In this document: positions 11,101 to 24,400 of the stretch, in pieces
How the letters are laid out: the number at the start of each line of letters is the position of its first letter
Position numbering within the stretch: the first letter of the stretch is position 1
Assembly: GCA_014706295.1 (NCBI GenBank)
Contig: JACSVZ010000007.1
Location: forward strand, 55,194,975-55,258,974
Direction of reading: 5' to 3'
From: Lycocorax pyrrhopterus obiensis
Taxonomy: Eukaryota; Chordata; Aves; Passeriformes; Paradisaeidae
Length of the DNA: 64,000 nucleotides
Program-made: the position numbers and the translations under genes
Notes under the pieces: generated by a model
The model's database searches: none
Told to the model about the DNA's origin: nothing
What the model saw: only the letters and a program-made list of their open reading frames with translations

Positions 11101-13256
11101 CCTAGCTAAGAGTGTCCAATGTCTAAGTTAATCTTCAATCATATTTTTAAAACTTGCAGATCAATGTATTTTAATCATATTGCATGCTATCAGTCAAGTG
11201 TAAAAACAACGTTTCTTTTTAAAAGATTAATTTACTTCATTTGCAAAAACCATACACTTAATGTGCAGGAATTTGATTTTTTGAGAGCTCTTTGAATGTT
11301 CATTGAAGTAAGATTTCTATTTATATTTTCTATTTCTATTTTATTAGAGTTGACAGAGGGGGGAAAATGAATAGCCATCTGCTAATCAGTTTACTTCCCA
11401 TAATGAAAACAAATCTGCAGTTTCCCTAATCTGAAGGGCATAGAGCACTAAGTTTACAGGGAGCCAGTTACTCGCTGTCCAGGGAGGCTGCTTTCATCTT
11501 GCAGAAATAACTGTTTGTGCAAGACCTTGATTGTGAAATGCTGCTGCTAAAATCACCGTGACTGTTTCCTGAAGTTGCAAGAGGCCTTGGTAGATTTTTC
11601 AATGTGCAAGAGCCATAAAACACATATCAATTAATATTGTCAGAGGCAGAAGGCTCTGTACCCATGTCTCAAGCCTAGTCCTGCCTAAAAGTCATGTAGT
11701 TGTTAGTGAACCTAACCCAATGAACCCTGCTGTGCAGCAGTGCACAGCACACTAAGGGATGTGATGATGTGATAATGTGAGTGTGGGGATTTTGAAGCTG
11801 TGGGCAGGCTCTAATAGCCTCAGTTTCAGGGCCTAAGATGAGAAAAAATTGAGACTCAAAGTTCCCTCTTCCACTGCAGCTTGTCTAATGGTACAGGAAG
11901 TATTGACTGCACATTAGGAGCTGTGTCTGTTGTGCAATGTGATGTCTGAGTAGTGTGAGTGTCAGCTCTTGCAAATCCTCCTTTATTTCAAGTACATTGT
12001 AAAGTGGAGGTTGTTTTTCCCTGATCTAGTGGCTTGTAGCATGTTAGATGCAAAACTCAGAATGTTCTCACTTCGAAATTGAGTTTGCGATCTGGATTGA
12101 AGAGAAAATTTAATCTGAACAGACAGGATGTGTCAGTGACAGACCCTGTACACAATTAATCTCTCTGCACAAACACAAAACAAAATCTAGCTATCTCTTA
12201 ACCTCGTGGTAGAATGGCTCATATACCTAAAAATCTGTATCTATAAAATTGCTAGTGAGAGAGGTAAAATATATATGTATTGAAAATAATTCTTGTTGAT
12301 GTTTAATGCAGTCAATGAAGATGATACTGAAAGATTTCAGTGTTACTGTCAGGCAAATTAAAAAAAGGGCAGCTTCAGGATGCTTGTGGCCTGTGTTAGT
12401 CTGGCCAGTGTCCTGCTGTGGAGAGAATTTCCAATATAAAAGTGCTGGTGTGAGGAGGGGGGGAAAAATAAAAATTCCATGCCAACTTGTTGGTAGAGGG
12501 AACAATTTTCCTTGCCAGCATCCTGGAGGAAGGATATTTTTTTCTATCTCTACTAACTCTTGCAAAAACTATTTCAACATATAAAATGTGCACGCTGAAC
12601 AGTGGCAACTGTGACCCTTTTAACTGCTGCTGCTTTTCTCCTCAGGCAGAGTCAAGTGAGGAGCTGGCAAGGTATTCTCAGATGAAATCAGTCCATGAGT
12701 TGTGGCTTAGGTGCTGAAAAGCAGCAGTAAAACTTTGTCTTTATGGAACTGGTGCTTGTGAGATCTGTGCTGGTCCAGGGTTGACTTCCAGGCTTGAGCA
12801 GATGGAAGAGAATGGAGGCCCAGGAGGCCACAGAGAGCTTGGAGAGGGGAGGACTGTAGCAGCTGGGAGGGAGGTAACACGAGACAACTCTCTCCATAAA
12901 ATTTTGGGTGCAGAAGTTACATGCTGCTGTTGAATTGCATGTTGTGCTGCTTGCTGCTTTTGAATCTTCCTGCTATGGGAATAAATCAGCAATCCCAGTT
13001 TTCTGTCGATTTAGCATGATGACTGTGATTGTAGCAACAAATAAATGCTGGAGTGATGAATACTGAGGAGTGAAAAATAAAACCCTTCCAAGCAGACTGG
13101 AACCCCGTTATTTTTCCCCTGGCTGCTCTGGTAGAGAGGAATTCTGTGGAGCAGGGACAGTAAATCATGTCAGAGTTGGTAGCTTAGTACATCAAGCCTG
13201 TGTGAGCTTAACAGTGCCATTTGGACTGGTCTGCTGAGAGACTGGATGAGGCTTGG
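8132..13256. other. Unique non-coding DNA with one inverted repeat
   Basis: No gene or interspersed repeat recognised. A run of 12 A occurs at 8401-8412, just after 'agtgctttatt', but no retrocopy can be identified upstream of it. The stretch 8580-9000 is of even, moderately AT-rich composition and holds the inverted repeat listed separately. The 12.2-12.9 kb area has overlapping open frames on both strands (up to 112 codons) with no recognisable product. Confidence 0.55.
8591..8665. repeat. Inverted repeat, 12-base perfect arms
   Basis: AAAAGCATGCTC at 8591-8602 is the exact reverse complement of GAGCATGCTTTT at 8654-8665, with 51 bases between. A third partial copy (TAAAGCATGCCC) lies at about 8716-8727. 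Each arm itself contains the palindrome GCATGC. It could form a stem, or be a cluster of binding sites for one factor. Confidence 0.7.
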
Positions 13257-13290
13257 CTTTTCTCTATTTGTTTCAATAAATAGAGAAAAG
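13257..13290. repeat. Perfect hairpin, 13-base arms, 8-base loop
   Basis: CTTTTCTCTATTT at 13257-13269 is exactly complementary to AAATAGAGAAAAG at 13278-13290, with loop GTTTCAAT. It is the longest perfect short-loop stem I found. The arms are too short for a microRNA precursor, and there is no T-run typical of a Pol III terminator just after it. Confidence 0.8.
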
Positions 13291-16200
13291 AACCATCAAA
13301 TTGGGATAGAAATATGTAAGCTCATTTCTGTGTTGAAAGCTTTTGGAAGCTGCAGCTTTGTGACATGCCTCCTTCACAGCTTTTTGCTGTGTTGGTGATG
13401 TTTCCTACATGGAATCTGCAGAGAGGAAACAAGGAAACGCGTTCATCACTATGAGCACAGAGGTGTCACAGTTGCTTGTTAAGGCAAATTTGTAGCTAAG
13501 TGGAAAGCTGTGGGGTTGGGAAAATATTTTACAGGCTATGGCTTTCGAGTATTGAGCATCGAAGAACTTCCTGAGTCCGTGGAAGGGTATGGATTAATCG
13601 GAGATCTTTTAGAAAGATGGTAATATATTTTCATATCTGACCTCTTCTTGTTAATGTGGCAATTACCTGGACTAATCAACAACATGACATTGCCTTAAAA
13701 TCATACTGCTTATATAGCTTTTGAAATGCTTGCTTCCTTTTGAAGTAACTTCTCACATTCAACTCCTTTAGGAAAAAAGAAAAACTCTTCGTTCATATTT
13801 CACATTAGGTGCTTTACATTTAGAAGGGTGTAGATGAGTACTTGAAAGTGAATGTAGATCATCGTCTCAAACATACCAGGGTTTGTTCAGCCTTTCAACA
13901 TCAGTGTATTTTTACATGAACTCTACTTTAAGTCCTACATAAGCAGAAAAATGAGCTTTGTTTCAGTTCATACAGGAATTAAACTGGCCAGGACATCCTG
14001 AACTAAAATAATGGGACGTACCATGGGTTCATGCTTTAGCCTGCCTGGACTGGAGTGCTTTCCATTCTTTGTCCTTTGATACCTAATTTTAAGACTTCTC
14101 TCGTGGCTGTCCTGGTGTAACATGAACTCAACAATTCTTGTGATCCCTGTCAGCTCCCCAGGAGTTTCTGTCCCTTTCCTGTGTTTTAAGAAAGTTCTGA
14201 TGAAGGAGCTATCACAGAGAAGAGACTCCCTGTTAAGTTCTTCTTGGGAGTGAAGTTAAATCATAGTCTCCTCATAGCTCTGACTTTTAGGGATAAATCT
14301 TCTAGACAACCTGAAATGCATGGCTGTTTTCCCCTCAGTGAATGAGCCAAGTGCTAAACTCACGAGCAGTCTGTGTTTGCCTGTAGCTGTTGATTTGAAC
14401 TGCTCGGCTGATGCCTGTTGCTGACATTTGATTTACCTCTAGCCTATAACACACTGATACACAGGTATTTGTGCTTCACCATGGAGCTCATGGGCAAGGA
14501 CACAGATGGGTGCAGTAAACCTTTCCACAGAGGAACAGACCAGCAATTACGGCTGAGAAGTGACCTGTGTAGGTTGTGTGCGTAGATGTGAATTCAAAGT
14601 TCTGCTTGCAATTCTGGCTCGAGCACGTGCTCTGTGTCCATGTGCTTAGTGAATATTTTTGAAGGTTGATTTTGGCCCAGTTTTATCAACACTGATTAGA
14701 ATGAGCTGCTAGGTGAAGCTTTGGAGGTCTTTGAATTGCATCTTCAAGAGATTTCATTTTTACGTCAATTAAGATCTGGTAATATCTTTAGCTAATAAAA
14801 AGGAACCTCGTAAGGAGAGGAGTGCATCAGTTTAATGTTCATATGGTAATTACCTATTTTGGGGTGACATTTAGTAGACTGACGTTCACTGCTGTACATT
14901 TTATCCTTTTGTATGGGGATTGCTGAAAAAGAACATGTACTTAACATTTTGGGATGTGACAAAGGAGGAGAAAATTATACCCCTTGGCTTTGCTCTTTTG
15001 ATCTTGTATTTTTACCAAGGTGAAAACGTAGTGTGAGTCAGATGCTAGCTACAAAGTACATCTAGGCTATTTTTGTGTAGGACTTGCAGAGAAACTGGTC
15101 ATTCAGATAGCAAAAGCATTTCTTTCATGAAGGAGAACTTTTTTATGGCACCTATCCGTCCTTTGAACATTTGTGGTTATTCAGACTAGGCAGTTGCTTT
15201 GCAGCAGCCAGTAACTCAGCTGAGTTTGGTGAAATTGGAAATAGAGCAGAGGTATTAAATCTACGTTATGTCCTATTATACCTGAATGTTAATTTAATCT
15301 GTCAGCAAATTAAAGGATCTGTGACTTGTTTTATTTTACTGTTTCATATGAAAGCCACACCAATACATTCATGACTTTTAAATGAAAATAATTAACGTGT
15401 CCAAAGAATTATAACAGAGGTATAAACCTCAGTTTCAAACCAGTGAAAACTAAAACCAGTAATATTTACCTCCATTTTTATCCCTCTTCATTTTAGCATT
15501 TGAGAATGAACAAGTGGACATTTGAGAATTAGTGATTTTCATAACAACAAAAGTTAAGTTTTCAGGTACCTTGGGAGGATATGCTGTGTTTAAAAGAGAC
15601 TAAATATCTCTCAAGGCTTCATGGGGTGCTACCAGCAGGAAAGGGAATTACATGGAGCCTTACTTCCTTACCATGAGTCTGTCTATTGTAAAATGAAGGT
15701 GTGGATATACAGAAGAAAAGTGAACCCATCACATCTTCAAGTTACACTTACACATGTAAAACTTGTGACTTTTCTCTGTATTCGTTTTTCTACCTCTAAA
15801 AAACTCTTTCTCATGAAGTGGGTAGATACCTGTTTTCAAAAAAAGCAAGAAATTTATGCCTGAGGAAATATAAGCAGCAAAAGGTGAGAGGAAAATGGGC
15901 AAAGAAAGAACCTGGATGCTGATAACAATGGAGCCTGAGAGGCATATTTAAAGCAGCAATTCCCCTTCTTTTCAGACAGCCTGCAGAATAGCAGGAAGCT
16001 TTTCAGGGAGATTTTCTTGTGTTGCTGAGAGAAATGGAGGACTATTTCCCTTGAAAAAGGCCCTTTCTTGGCTTCTTGGCTGTGTGAGAAGTGAAGCTTC
16101 ACTATTATTCCTGCTGTGTGTTGATGATAAAGATGCCCAAATAATTAAAAAAAATTTCCCAAATGATAGACCTAAAATATATCATAAGTCAGGGTTTGTA

Positions 16201-16550
16201 GGGAGGCAGCGAGGGAAGAAGATGATTATTGGACCAAATCATTGTCTGATCCAAACTGATGGGGAGGGGTCTCCTGAAATCAGTAGTTCTGCTGTTGGCC
16301 ATGGGTCTGGTCTGTACATCACTGCTTGTGTCTGAGCCTCCAGGATATAACAAAACCCACACAATTGCTGATGAACAGGTATTGGATTACTACACTTGGA
16401 CGAACTATGCCAGATGATTGTAGCTGTTTCTCTCAAAATAAGTAATGTATACTCTTCTACAAAATATATTTTCTGAACTAATCAGAACTACAAGGATTGC
16501 CGCTCAAATGAAGCACAGAATCTGTCTAGTGCAAATCTACCAGCCAGAGA
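13291..16550. other. Unique non-coding DNA
   Basis: No gene, RNA gene or repeat family recognised. Open frames reach only about 94 codons and have no recognisable content. Confidence 0.55.
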
Positions 16551-16590
16551 AGTTCATTTAGATTGTACCAGCTGAGGATCTGCCTCAATT
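16551..16590 (+). repeat. Fragment resembling an old amniote repeat
   Basis: The stretch ending ACCAGCTGAGGATCTGCC resembles the end of a short, partly palindromic repeat that I recall as common in bird, turtle and crocodile sequences ('...tttacaccagctgaggatctggccc'). I cannot name the family with certainty. The opposite end of the same element seems to be present at 21409-21448. Confidence 0.35.
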
Positions 16591-19500
16591 TTTATTGTTC
16601 TGACAGAAGTTTTGTCTGAAAAGAGAGGCCAGTAAAATTGGCTGCAGTTCAAAGGAAAGTCTGCAAACAAGTTTTTATGTAATGTTGTATTAAGTGGACT
16701 GATTTGCTTTTAAAAATCATCAAATATACTGAAAATCCAACCAAATTAACAAAAACTGTCAAAAATTTGGATTATAGTTGATGGTTTCATCTGAGAGTTT
16801 TTACACATAAGGATTTTTCCAATTTATCTAAAATTGGCATTATTGGTTTAAAAATTAACAACAATAACAAAGAGAAGCTTCACAGGGTTACCTCCAAATT
16901 TAAGTGGAAGTGTTCACTTTTAAATTGAACCAGAAGTAATTTTAAAACTTGTTCTTCCTCTAATATTGTGGGATAGTTTGTGTTAATTTGAAGTTCTGCC
17001 TTGATTTTTTTCATTGTGAAAGTGAGAACCAGTTGCTCACTACATTTAGCACATCTGTCACAGTAATATTCAGATGCAGTTTCTTTCAGACTCTGAAACA
17101 CTCCTATTAACTAAAGAGCAGTAGTGTAATGTAAAATGTACCACAGTCTCATCTCTAAAAAACCTACTGTACCAGGAGGGGAAGATCAGACTCTATTCCT
17201 CTCTCAGAAGAGGAATTTTGTTAAAATGTTTCTTCAGAGTGTCTTGCAGTGTCAGAAATCAAAGGTCATGAAGGTAGAAGGCAGGGTTTATTTATTTCTA
17301 CCCTGCTGCTCTAATTAAAGGGTCAGAAGCAACCAGAGAGTCCCAGTTCCTTTTGGTTGTCAGTGAGTCTCTGCAATTTATTCTGGAATGGGTGGAGACA
17401 AGGGAAGATAAATAGACGTGTACTTCTGGCTGCTGGTCTTTTAAAGTCTTTGATCACTGTCTGCTTGATTTTTGTCTCCTTTGCAAGAGGAAGGAGCAGT
17501 AAATTAAATAAATGAATTAAAACAATTGTTCATCTGATGTAGAGAGGAGTTCTGGAAGAGGAAGGAAGGAGTGCTGCTGCTGCTATGAGTTGCAGAAAGA
17601 ACCAAGTAGCAGTTTTAGTTCATAATTGTCTGTCTGATCTTGCTTTAATGTTCATCTTTAACATTATTCAAATGCGTGCATGCTTTTAAATTTCTTTGTT
17701 CTTGTTTTTCTGTTTAAAAAATGTACTGGAGAAATAAACTCAGCAGGTGGCTAAGTCAGTGAGTGTTTCTGCAGCTGCCCTCTGGGCTGTGCATGGAAGC
17801 AGTTGGCTCTCAGGAACCGAAGGGAGTGTTTATGGACCAGAAGGTGGGATGTGCTCTGTACCAAGGCATTTGACCCAGGATGTCATGGTCTTAGGGTGCC
17901 CTTACAGGCTGATGTGCTGCAGGAATCCTGGGGCTGTTCTAATGTGCAGCAGAGTCACGCCCACTCTCCTTTCCTTGCACTGAGTGCTTGTAATTTGTTG
18001 CTTACGACGGAGGCTGTGCCAATGTATTTCTGTGTATATACATGAACATCTTTATGTACATGTAAGCTGGACTATGTGGTAGGTAATTGATTTACCTCAC
18101 CCATGCTGTTAATTTGCAGAACTCATTGCCATAAGGACTGGGGCTGAGGGCTTAGACATTCCTGAAACAATTACACTGTCATGGCTAAATCTCAATTGTG
18201 TGTGTGTGTTGAGGTTGAAGAAGAAGCAGGACTTTGCTCAGTTAATGGTGATGGTCTGCTTCCTGGCAGCCAGATTTGGGTGTTTGGTTACCCTGTTTTG
18301 TACTTGTCATATGCACCTGGGTGAATTGCCTGAAATGATGGGTAGAGAGGGAATTAATACTTGAAGATTTGCTTCCTAATCCCATCTTGAGAGCATCAGG
18401 TTGCAAACATTGCTTGTTGACTGCAGAACTGGTACCATGAGTTATGTTTCAGTGGAGTCAGCTCTCTTGTTCTTAAAAGGAAGCACCGGTGTTTTCAGTT
18501 TTCAGCTTTCATCGTAGATCTTAATATCTGGTGTTAATATTATAGGCCTGTCAGCCTTATTTCAAGCTAACATTTGAGATTCTTGGTTTAGCTTTTTGGT
18601 AAGAAGTTTGAAAAAGTGGTTCAATTACTCTAATAATGTCTCCAAATGCATGTGAACAATGATGGCATTTCTAACTGCTTCCTGAGTGTTGGAAACATGA
18701 CTCATTAGGGTCTGGATTTTTCTGAAGGTGGATGACACTAACTGTACCAGCTGCAGAAGACCTGGCTTTCAGCCTGTGGTTAATTTGTGAATATTGTCTT
18801 AATTTTATTTTCTTTTAAAAATACTTAAAATAAGTAGCTTTATGTGGTCTGTGTCTGCTTTTATTATTTATCAAAGTTCCTTTTGAATAGTGTAAGCACA
18901 AAATCATACATTAAATTAACCTCTTTTCAGTTACCAACACTATCAAACCTCCGAAACCATTATCTGGGGGAGCAGGAAGATAGTAAAGGGAAAAGGTTTA
19001 TCAAAAAGGGGAACTTTAATGGTAGACTGAAGGCCTGAAAACAGGCTCATGTGATGAACACGATTAGTGTAGGAAGTGATGATAAATGACTTTACACAAT
19101 GCACGGCAAATATTTATGGCCAGGCTGGTGGCTGATTACAGCCTCCTGGAGGCTCTAGAGAATTAATCTTTGGTTCTGCTCTAGAGGAACCATTTCAGAC
19201 AGAAGCACATGGGGACAGTGACTACAGCACCATGGAAGCAGAGGGAGTGCAGTCAGTCCATGGCCAGGTAGCTGATGTAGAACATTGCATTATCTCACCC
19301 ACTATTTTAATTTATGCAGAAATTATAAAAATATGCCGGGTGCCCCAACCAGGAGTGCTGAAAAACATGAGCTTCATGTGTGGTACAGGGTTCTTATGCT
19401 GTTGGAAGTGGTATATTACAAAAGGGTAAATGGAGCTTCTCTCCTAAGCAGTTTTTCTAAACCTTGTTAAATGCTGATGCTCCATCCTTTCAATTACAAC

Positions 19501-21408
19501 AAGCTGGCATTCATGGTCATGTGTAATGAAGAAATGGAAGATTTTATAATGCCTTTTATCTCCTGGCATGTGGTGAGGGGAAAATATCAGTCTGTTTTTA
19601 TCCATGTGCTTCATCTGTCATAGGGCAAGGTTTGTCCAGTTTCCCCATGCACAAAGGTTTTCATTGCTTGTGCAGTTTCTGTGAACATCCACATTGCCCG
19701 TCTGTTTTTGTTTCTGAAGTGAACTTAATTGTACATTATTAGGTGATGTGTACTAATCTACTGCCTGTGCATAATAAAACAACTGTGCATGCATTGTAAT
19801 GGCGTATTTAGCTGAGTGGTGTTGCTTGTTTTGTTGTGCTTCTGCTGTTGCCAGTAGTTTCAGGATGCTATTACAATGTACATGGATCATGCCTGGTCCC
19901 AGGCCCCCATCCCTACTGCCAGACTCTGTGGGGCTGGGGTGACAAGTTGTGGTGCTTTATGAATGATTATTTACTCTAAATACTTTTCATTCCTGTTTAA
20001 TGTCTATTTTAGAATGGTCTTTTCCTCAATTTTTTGCACCCCTTAGCTGTACACCTTAATGCCCCCTCTTCATTTATGATCTTTGCAAATGATCAACTAT
20101 AGCCCTCCTGAAACGCTCAAGATTCTGTGCTGTTTGTAGTCAAGGATTTCCAAGCTGAAAAATCAAATTGTGCTTCTTGATTTTGGGCCAATGGAGACTT
20201 TAAAGGTCACAGCTGTATATTCAGGCTTTACCCTTGAAGTTGGTCTACTACTGATTTTACGTATTCAGTGCTGGCTGTGAATGAACTGTTAACAGATCTG
20301 CTTTTTCACTAAAACAAAAAAGAGAAATAAAGAAAAAGGACACCAGTTAAAAGCACAACAGGTGAAATATGATCTCAGTAACTTGTAGGGTAGGTTTTAA
20401 CCTGTACTCTTAGATGCAAGAGACTTGTGTTTCTTACAGTTTAAGGTTAAAGCTGGTGTTGCTGGTATTCAAAGCAGACTTAATTAATTTTTTATGAATA
20501 TCTAAAAAAGATAGATACTCTAGACATCCAGTCATCCATTTTTATATTTACCAGATTGACTGAAGAGCTATTTGATTTTATTTTTAGGCTGGGATAGGCA
20601 AATGTGGATGCCTGCCTGAAGTTTCACTGGTTGCTGCTGCCCAAGAGCTTCCCACACTTTTTTGTAGTCAGAAGCTATTAAAACCACAAATCTGAATGAA
20701 GGTGCATTTTATTGGGGAAACTAGAAAAGCATTAAATTACCAATTACCCCCCTAAGGGTCCTGTTCCCAAAATTCCTCTCAGAACAACACCTATGGATCC
20801 TCTAAGAGATTCATCCCCTAAATTTACAGTAATTCTTCTCACAGGTGTGGCCATAAAACTTTGGGATGAGATGGTCTTTAAATGTGGGTTTCTAGACATT
20901 ATTTGACTAGGAATTCAGGTAAGGTGGACTCTAATAGGCTTAACATGCTGTTTTCCCCTTTCTGTGACAGCTGTGTCCAGGAACAATGTTCCAAGGAGAA
21001 GAGTCAGTCATTGCTAGGGCTGAAAGTCTCGTAAAGGGTGAACCGATGTACCATTCTCAGATAATGGGGATGAACCATAACCAAGTGAAGGAATCCAAGA
21101 GCTGTGACTGCTGTTTACACAGGTTTTTAAGTGAATGCACCATGTGAAAACTCTTGATTAGTTTTACATTTAAGATATTCTCCTTGCTGGGCTTTGAACA
21201 CCTTCTACTGACATCTGCAGATTCCCACACTGGAGAAAATCATCCTTGTTTTGTCAAGGCTTTTTAAATTAGAGCTTCTGATTTCAGCACACATCCTTCT
21301 ATTTGGCCTTGAAGCTACACAATGCTATTTTGCTTGCTTTGGGCAAGAATTATTTTCTGTTTATTCTCACATAAAAGAAAGAGAATGTAGTAATAAAATA
21401 TAGTCAGT
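16591..21408. other. Unique non-coding DNA
   Basis: No gene recognised. A short TG run lies at 18197-18209. The sequence near 18744 (GTACCAGCTGCAGAAGACC) faintly echoes the motif at 16567 but is too divergent to call. Open frames of up to about 80 codons look like chance. Confidence 0.55.
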
Positions 21409-21448
21409 TCCTCAGCTGGTGTAAATCGGCATAGTTCCACTGGTTGCC
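21409..21448 (-). repeat. Fragment resembling an old amniote repeat
   Basis: CTCAGCTGGTGTAAATCGGC followed by ATAGTTCCACTGG matches, in reverse orientation, the same short element as at 16551-16590 ('cagctggtgtaaat.ggcatagctccattg'). The middle of that element is itself near-palindromic, so strand is uncertain. Its family name is not certain to me. Confidence 0.45.
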
Positions 21449-24400
21449 CTAATTTAAATCCAAATTTGATCAAATCATTTCAAATAGGCTCACAGAATGA
21501 ATTAAGTTGATAGGAAAAAAATCCTTAGGTGCCTAAAACCCAAGTCTAATTTTCCAGTAGAAGGGCATCAGCTGCTGCCTTGTGCATTCATAACCTCATA
21601 TTGGCTGCTTGTGGCTCGGTAACTGATATTGGCTGTGAAGGAGACACTTGGCTGCTCCTTTGGCCAGTGGAGAAGAAATGTTGGCTGCTGGCTCTTGTGA
21701 AAGAGCAGAGCTATAAAATGAGGAAATAATAAAACATGATGAGTAGGTTAGGGTCACAAAATATTGTAAATACAAGCATATTGGCCTCTCTGCTCTTTTT
21801 AAAGTGCTTTGTATGTTGGCTAGCCAGCTTCCTGGATGTCTGCCTTGCCTTAACTCTTTGGTTGTCTAAAGGTGATATATAAGGGGAGGAAATAAACTGT
21901 TGGTGACCTTTTGTGTAAATTAAGGCTTGAAACAACTGTTTTCTTGAAATTGTTTCCTTTCAGACCTTTATCTTACTTTGGCAATGATGCCTCCTCTGTC
22001 CAGCTCTCACACTCAGAAGTCTTAGTAGTGTATAGGGCAGTACAGATGAATTGCAGTGACAAGTACTTATATTAACATGTTTAGACTGGGACTTTCAACC
22101 TATCTATTTTTGTGCAATTTCTAGTTTGTCTGAGAACTACAGGAAAGCAACTACAAAAGCATAGTGTAGCTTGTCAGAAGCTGCTGTGCCAGGAATTGTG
22201 AGCAATTGCCAGCAGTGATGCACAGCCATGACTCGATGTTTACATGTGAGCTTTTTGCTTCACAGGGGTAAGCTGGCCTGGCTTTTATAAAGCCCTGAGC
22301 AGTCAGAAGATATGGAGCCAGCAGGAGTTCTGTAGCCAATGGCTTTGAATATTATGAGATCATGTGTAAGCACTGAGCAGTGCTGGGTGTTCCAGGGTGA
22401 GGAGCAAGAAAGAACAAGTGTAAAACTGTAAATCAGGCCCATTGCACTGGGCCTGTATCTGTAATGTCTGTGTAGATTCCATAGGAAGGTTGAACCAGAG
22501 TGTGTAGGGCTTTTCTTCTGAGTCTTATATGGATGACCCTGTATGGTGAGAAGGATTTGATTTTGAGCAAAAGCTTGGAAGTGTTTTGTATCACTGTCTT
22601 TTCTGCCCCAAAGCTCAATATTGGGGATTCCATATTTATTTTTGTGGACTTTTCCTGAGCTTTTACAAGCTAGCATTTTTTAATTTTTGGTGGGTAAAAA
22701 GAAATTATTTTTTTTCTTTCCCTTTTGCTGCTGCACGTATATACCAGGGCAATTATGGGAGGGTACAGACAGTTGGGGCACATCAAGAAATGTTTGGTAC
22801 ATTTAGCTAGAAAAACTAAGCTGCTTTTGAGCTTGGTGCTCAACACCAGTCAGTACCTATCCAGATGAGGTGGAGAGATGGGTAAAAGTCCTTCTGTGGA
22901 CACAGACTGAGGGAACATTCTGTGTGAAAACTCAGTAGCCTGTTATTAGGGCAAAAGAGCCTTACAAGCCATGAGAAGCTCTTTTGCCGATTCCCACCTA
23001 GGAATGTCCACCTGTGTGCAATTCCACCAGGTCTGCGGCCTAACAGATGGTCCTAACTAATGAAAAAAGTCATTTTAATTAGTCCATCTAAAGACATTTA
23101 TTCACACTGGTGGGCTCTCCCAATAAAGTTTCAGTGACTAGGATCTGTGTTGCTGGCTTCCAGCAGTCACCATCTGTTTGGTGGCAGAAACTGGCTGTGG
23201 TATCACTGCACGTATTTCCCACTCCAGTGGGCTGGAAACAGGTTTAAAGCGTGGGGAAGGAGGGGGAAAGGTCTCCCCGTTGCTGCCTCCAGCAGTTTGA
23301 AAGATGTGGTATCCCTGCTTCCAGACCTAGGATTACAACAGCTTATCCTGCTATCTCTAGCAGCAGTTTCGGAAAGCAGCTCTGGAAATCATGCTCATTT
23401 CCTCTGGCAGCAGTTTTTTAATATTTGAGAATACCTTAAGTGTATTTGCTAAGGCCCTTTCTTAGGCTGTTGGCCTATTTCTTAATTGAATATAGAAAAA
23501 TCCCCCTATTTTTAATGACTGTTAGAAAATAATCTAAAATAATTAGAATTAGAAATGTCATGCCAGTAATGCTTATTCTGGGAGTACAGGAGTTTGCATG
23601 TTAAAAAACCTCACTGGCTGCATATTAAAGGGAACCATTTAATGGCAACATTCAATTAAAAATTGGGAGGGATGGTAGGGAGCTGGAGCAGTACAATAGA
23701 AGATTTGCAAGGCTTTATTGCCCATGACTAGTTTATTTGTGTCCTCTGCATACTGACAAACTGGTTTAGTTAAGGGGATAATTATGCCATGGGGAAATTA
23801 CAAAATTTCCTGGAGAAGAAACACAGGCTATGGATGAGACAGGAATTGTGGGAGTTCAGCATCCTTCAGGATAATTCTGACAGTAAGTGTTGTTTACATA
23901 TTTGATCTACTTACAGCCCTTCCGTGGATGATTACTAGAGACTCCTCACTCCCAAACCCGACACAAACTCTGGTTTTTTTCAACTTTTAATTTTCAGGTC
24001 TGTTTTAATGAAAGCTTTTTACAGGAAAAGGATAGTGGTAATATTAGATTTAATAAAGACTTCTGGATGAGGTTTGATCAGGCGAAGTCAGAAGTTTGAA
24101 CTGTTGAGAGACCTTCCAAATCATTGTGCTTGATGCCTTCCTCCTCCAAGTAAATAAAGCTATATTTAATTTATTTTCTGATTTATGTGATTTCATTTTC
24201 ATGTCCTTCAGCTTTTGCTGAAAGTCCTTTTCTATGTAAAAGCTAAGGCACTGAGGCTAATAACATTTCTCTAGGAGGTATTACTTAAATCACCCAAATC
24301 ATGAAACATACCAAAATACCAAGGTTTGGCATTATTTTCATAATAGTCAAAGGCAAAGATCTAGTAGAAGCAATGGTGCCCATTTTGGATTAGTACATTT

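Noticed and set aside
11755..11860. C/D-box snoRNA-like pattern (repeated TGATG near 11760)
   Set aside because: No matching D box with terminal stem at a proper distance.
12227..12717. Several overlapping open frames on both strands near 12.5 kb
   Set aside because: Mutually overlapping short frames without domains are expected by chance and give no coherent gene model.
18720..18780. Third copy of the 'accagctgaggatctgg' repeat end
   Set aside because: Only CCAGCTG and scattered bases match; too diverged to distinguish from chance.
19223..19243. RE1/NRSF-like site (CAGCACCATGGA core)
   Set aside because: Only the left half of the consensus matches. The right half (GACAGCGCC) is broken, so binding is not supported.
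22260..22676. 138-codon open frame on the minus strand
   Set aside because: No recognisable domain or family resemblance. A frame this long is expected occasionally by chance in 64 kb read in six frames.
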